64,000 nt of DNA from Lachnospiraceae bacterium (lineage in GTDB: Bacteria > Bacillota > Clostridia > Lachnospirales > Lachnospiraceae). A program made the translations under genes and the position numbers. The first letter of the stretch is position 1. Each line of letters begins with the position of its first letter. Where the stretch lies: the NCBI GenBank assembly GCA_017461725.1, contig JAFTXG010000003.1, positions 1 to 64,000 on the forward strand, in the 5' to 3' direction. Below the pieces are notes generated by a model, which saw nothing but the letters and a program-made list of their open reading frames with translations, did no database searches and was not told where the DNA came from. Shown piece by piece: positions 60,859 through 64,000 of the stretch.

Positions 60859-60873
60859 TGTGACTATATCACA
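60859..60873. promoter_or_regulatory. Crp/Fnr-like palindrome TGTGA-N5-TCACA
   Basis: A perfect inverted repeat centred about 40 bases upstream of the predicted ZIP transcription start, the position used by class II Crp/Fnr activators. The usual spacer is 6, here 5. Candidate site for the regulator at 56707-57369. Confidence 0.5.
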
Positions 60874-60881
60874 TTATGATC

Positions 60882-62435
60882 CTATTTTTCACACATACAG
60901 CGCTCCAGCTTCTCCGCCACGCTGGGATACCGGTTCATATCCGTGTGCGGAATAAACTTGGCCGCCTGCATCCGGATCAGGAAGTCCGGTATCGATGCAA
61001 ACTGTACGCAGTAGATGTGGTTCGCCAGATAATACACATCCTTCAGGCGCATGCGGTCCAGCAGAAGAATCCGCGCTCCCTCCAGGGAAGTGTTGGAGAT
61101 ACAGGTGTATTTCTCTCTGGGCAGATCCGGGAAGATACCGATGGTGATGGCCGACTCCAGATCGGAGTGGGCCGTGAATGCGCCGGACAGGTAGCAATGG
61201 GCCAGCTCCGCCTCGCTGCAGCCCGCAGTCTCCATCAGACACTCGATCATGGTGTAAGCCGCCGCCTTCGTGTCCAGATACTGGTGAATATCGGTCTGGG
61301 AGAAAAACAGCGGTTCACCGCTCTTCGACTCCTCCGCCGTGGCGTAAACTGCCGCGTACTCCTGCTCCTCCTCCAGATAAATAATCCGGTCAGAAGCGCT
61401 CGGCTCCAGCGTCCCGGCAATATTGATCCAACCGTTCAGCCGCATCTGCGCCAGCAGATCGATGATGCCCGAGCCGCAGATGCCCACCGGCTTTTTACCG
61501 TCAATGGTCGTATAGCGCAGCTCGCTTCCGGTGATCTTTACGGTGTCGATGGCTCCGCTCTCGGCCCGCATTCCGTAGCGGCTAATGTAGCCCTCCAACG
61601 CGGGGCCGGCTGCGCCGGCACCTGCCACCATCCACTCGTTATTTCCGATGACCAGCTCACCGTTGGTACCGATGTCAAAAAACAGGCTGGGCTCGTCATT
61701 TTTATGGATATCCAGCTTTAACAGACCACTGACAATATCTCCGCCCACATAGTTGGAGGCCGCCGGGATGATGTAGAGCATGCCCTGAAACTTCATGCCC
61801 AGCTCACGGCCCCAGATCCAGCCCGGTGCACTTGTGACCGGTGCATAGGGGGAAGCGAACACCGTCCAGGCATTCAGCTTCAGCAGAAAATGGATCATGG
61901 TGGTATTTCCGGACACGATCATGACCGGACATTTGGCCGCGTCAATCCCGGTCTCTGCCGTCAGGCCCGCAATCAGGCGGTCAAAGGTCTCCGCCGTGGC
62001 CCGCTGAAGGTCCTCCACGTGGGCAGTGTCCTCCATAGTGTAGGTGATGCGGGTCAGAATATCAGTGCCGTAGGCAATCTGACCGCTCATCTCCCGCTTC
62101 CGGGCAATGACCTCTCCCGTATTCATATCCACCAGCTCCATGACAATGGTGGTGGAGCCGTAGTCCACCGCCAAACCATAGTGTGTCCCGCGGGTATCTC
62201 CGGGCTCCACCGCTGTGATCACCCAGTCAAACTCGCGGACAACCAAAGTCACCGTGACCGCAAATCCGCAGTCACGGCACATGGGATAGAGCTGCCCCAT
62301 TACCTGAAGGGGCAGCTCCACATGTTCGTATCCAAGTTCATACAGCGCCTGCCTGATCCGCTGATGATCACTGACCGGATCATCCTCCGTCGGCGGCGTG
62401 AGTTGTAAAAATACTTTTTCACTGAAAGCCTGCAT
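60882..62435 (-). CDS. RACo-like ASKHA ATPase (DUF4445) lacking the [2Fe-2S] domain
   Basis: 517 residues. The start region K-V-F-L-Q-L-T-P-P-T resembles the linker that follows the ferredoxin domain of reductive activators of corrinoid proteins (RACo, K-x-x-L-x-L-P-x-P). The ASKHA core follows: V-D-Y-G-S-T-T-I near 93-100, V-S-G-N-T-T-M-I-H near 180, F-F-D-I-G-T-N-G-E near 250 and G-A-F-T-A-H near 440. RACo keeps corrinoid methyltransferase cofactors in the Co(I) state. With no N-terminal Fe-S domain, electrons would need a separate donor. The link to corrinoid import 38 kb away is suggestive only. Confidence 0.8.
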   Translation of the reverse strand: MQAFSEKVFLQLTPPTEDDPVSDHQRIRQALYELGYEHVELPLQVMGQLYPMCRDCGFAVTVTLVVREFDWVITAVEPGDTRGTHYGLAVDYGSTTIVMELVDMNTGEVIARKREMSGQIAYGTDILTRITYTMEDTAHVEDLQRATAETFDRLIAGLTAETGIDAAKCPVMIVSGNTTMIHFLLKLNAWTVFASPYAPVTSAPGWIWGRELGMKFQGMLYIIPAASNYVGGDIVSGLLKLDIHKNDEPSLFFDIGTNGELVIGNNEWMVAGAGAAGPALEGYISRYGMRAESGAIDTVKITGSELRYTTIDGKKPVGICGSGIIDLLAQMRLNGWINIAGTLEPSASDRIIYLEEEQEYAAVYATAEESKSGEPLFFSQTDIHQYLDTKAAAYTMIECLMETAGCSEAELAHCYLSGAFTAHSDLESAITIGIFPDLPREKYTCISNTSLEGARILLLDRMRLKDVYYLANHIYCVQFASIPDFLIRMQAAKFIPHTDMNRYPSVAEKLERCMCEK

Positions 62436-62533
62436 ATATTCTCACTTCTGCGATGCCAAACACATCACATCGCTTTCTATCGTCGTCATCCTTTTCTCAC
62501 CTGTCATCAACTGACAAAGTCGTCAAATAACCC

Positions 62534-63691
62534 TCACTGCGCGCACAGCTCATCCGCCAGCGCGTTCAGCTGTGCGGTGCTCTCCTCGTTCAGCGCAGAC
62601 ATGATCTTCACGGTGGTGTCGGTGAAAGTAAGGTTTTTGCTCTTCTCGAACATGCCTCTCATCACCTTCGCCGCAGTAGGTGCCCAGCTGCCGTTCTCGA
62701 TCAGCGCCACGGTGCGGTTGCTGTAGTTGCGCTCGGTCAGATGGTTGATGAACTCGCGCATGAAGGGGAAAATCTCCGCGTTATATGTAGTGGTGGCGAG
62801 AACCAGCTTGCTGTAGCGGAATGCATCCTCGACAGCCTCAGCCATGTCGCATCTCGCCAGGTCGGTCACCACGATCTTCGGGCAGCCCTTCTCCTCCAGC
62901 TTCTGTGCCAGCTGCATCACTGCCTTCTCGGTGTTTCCATAAACAGAGGTGTAAGCGATCAGGATACCCTCCTCCTCGGGCTGGTAGCTGGACCAGATAT
63001 TGTACAGGTTAAGATAATAACCCAGATTTTCCGTCAGAACAGGACCGTGCAGAGGGCAGATGATCTGAATATCCAGGCCGGAAGCCTTCTTCAGCAGAGT
63101 CTGCACCGGTGCGCCGTACTTGCCCACGATGCCGATGTAATAGCGTCTCGCCTCACACGCCCAGTCCTCCTCCACGTCGAGAGCGCCGAACTTTCCAAAG
63201 CCATCCGCGGAGAACAGTACCTTGTCGGTGCTGTCGTAGGACACGATAACCTCAGGCCAGTGAACCATGGGCGCGGTCACGAAGGTCAGCTCATGCTTGC
63301 CCAGCGAGAGGGTGGAACCCTCGCCCACCACGATCTGCCGGTCCGCAAAATCGGTGCCGAAGAAGTTTTTCATCATCGCAAATGCCTTCGCGGAGGAGAC
63401 GATCTTCGCCTCGGGATAGGCCTTGACAAAGTTTGCAATATTTGCGGAGTGGTCGGGCTCCATGTGGTGAACCACCAGATAGTCGGGAGTTCTGTCGCCG
63501 AGAACATTTTTCAGGTTCTCCAGCCACTCCTCGGTGAAGTTGGCGTCAACCGTGTCCATGATCGCGATCCTCTCATCCATGATCGCGTAGGAATTGTAGG
63601 ACATGCCATTCGGCACCACATACTGACCCTCAAACAGGTCCACCTCATGGTCGTTGACTCCGATATATTTGATATCGTTGGTAATCATCAT
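62534..63691 (-). CDS. Flavodiiron protein (FprA-type)
   Basis: 385 residues from the ATG at 63691, with GAGGTG upstream; a GTG three codons earlier is possible. The metallo-beta-lactamase domain has the di-iron ligands H-H-M-E78-P-D80-H81 and a later H/D set. The flavodoxin domain starts near 245 with I-A-Y-T-S-V-Y-G-N-T-E-K-A. Reduces O2 to water or NO to N2O to protect anaerobes. 98 bases upstream of the RACo-like gene on the same strand, so they may be co-transcribed. Confidence 0.95.
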   Translation of the reverse strand: MMITNDIKYIGVNDHEVDLFEGQYVVPNGMSYNSYAIMDERIAIMDTVDANFTEEWLENLKNVLGDRTPDYLVVHHMEPDHSANIANFVKAYPEAKIVSSAKAFAMMKNFFGTDFADRQIVVGEGSTLSLGKHELTFVTAPMVHWPEVIVSYDSTDKVLFSADGFGKFGALDVEEDWACEARRYYIGIVGKYGAPVQTLLKKASGLDIQIICPLHGPVLTENLGYYLNLYNIWSSYQPEEEGILIAYTSVYGNTEKAVMQLAQKLEEKGCPKIVVTDLARCDMAEAVEDAFRYSKLVLATTTYNAEIFPFMREFINHLTERNYSNRTVALIENGSWAPTAAKVMRGMFEKSKNLTFTDTTVKIMSALNEESTAQLNALADELCAQ

Positions 63692-63989
63692 AATATACAC
63701 CTCATTTTAATATTTGTATTCGAGGAAAGTATATCATTGATGGGAAGATTTTTCAACCGGATGTATAATTGTCGGGGCAGAATTTTTGTTCTTTCTTCGG
63801 ACCGGTATTTCCCCTCCTGTCAGCTGTCATCCATGTATGCTACCGATTGCCTTATCACACCCACTGTGCTAAAATCAAATAAATAAGGTTGGTCAAAAAG
63901 CATTCCCTTTTTCGCTGCACAGATTCTCCGAATTGACAAATAAAGTACAAATCTGCCTGCTAGACTGAAGCCAGAAAGGAGGGGGAAAC

Positions 63990-64000
63990 ATGAATTTACG
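63990..64000 (+). CDS. Start of a CDS cut by the window end
   Basis: AAGGAGGGGG, then ATG AAT TTA CG at 63990. TTGACA lies at 63933-63938, but the -10 spacing is poor. Product cannot be told from four codons. The rest of 63701-63989 shows no feature beyond this and the divergent flavodiiron promoter. Confidence 0.6.

Overview
The window looks like a chromosomal segment of a low-to-mid GC, anaerobic Gram-positive gut bacterium, most likely a Clostridia/Lachnospiraceae relative. This is inferred from strong AGGAGG ribosome binding sites, ECF transporters, sortase-type cell-wall anchors, Rnf-type flavoproteins, a flavodiiron protein, no respiratory chain genes and compact intrinsic terminators. 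No rRNA, tRNA, CRISPR array or intact insertion sequence was recognised.

Layout. 1-7.2 kb: a decayed GH3 glycosidase tail, a metallopeptidase-like gene, a stand-alone hydantoinase/oxoprolinase, a GntP/CitMHS-like permease and two tandem LysR paralogues, each with its own promoter. 7.3-16.5 kb: an ABC-F protein, a small secreted protein, an AgrC/LytTR-type two-component system with unknown partners, a decayed small ORF, an orphan copy of the ABC-F promoter, an XRE regulator, an M20 peptidase and small hypotheticals.

16.6-34.1 kb is the centrepiece: two divergent units, each with a sigma-70 promoter and a cobalamin riboswitch. The minus-strand unit encodes a membrane-anchored FecR-like/DUF4430 protein and an ECF transporter (EcfT, fused EcfAA', EcfS, second EcfT). 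The plus-strand unit encodes a single 3382-residue cell-wall-anchored protein carrying DUF4430 (transcobalamin beta-domain-like) modules and an alpha/alpha-toroid domain like the alpha domain of intrinsic factor/transcobalamin. I read this as a Gram-positive surface corrinoid capture and import system. Between the two riboswitches sits an Fst/par-like type I toxin-antitoxin locus whose toxin has an in-frame stop.

34.3-42.5 kb: two catabolic clusters, each with an AraC regulator (GPH symporter, creatininase-like amidohydrolase and type B carboxylesterase; then an AT-rich block with an HpcH/HpaI aldolase and a beta-propeller glycosidase-like protein). 42.5-47.7 kb: a HAD-nucleotidase/guanylate-kinase-like fusion, an RsgA GTPase behind a long attenuator-like leader, a GNAT protein and a Cys-rich, PTE-repeat surface protein.

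47.9-54.4 kb: one minus-strand operon of flavin electron-transfer genes (NusG domain II, Gx transporter, FMN-type lipoprotein, ApbE, RnfC, RnfD, RnfG, small membrane protein) without RnfA, RnfB or RnfE. 54.6-64 kb: thioredoxin reductase, a thioredoxin with a CVYC active site, GNAT, Crp/Fnr regulator, a cation-efflux gene split at a canonical A AAA AAG slippery heptamer, an AT-rich GIY-YIG protein, a ZIP transporter with a Crp-like palindrome at about -40, a RACo-like corrinoid-protein activator lacking its [2Fe-2S] domain, a flavodiiron protein, and the first bases of another gene.
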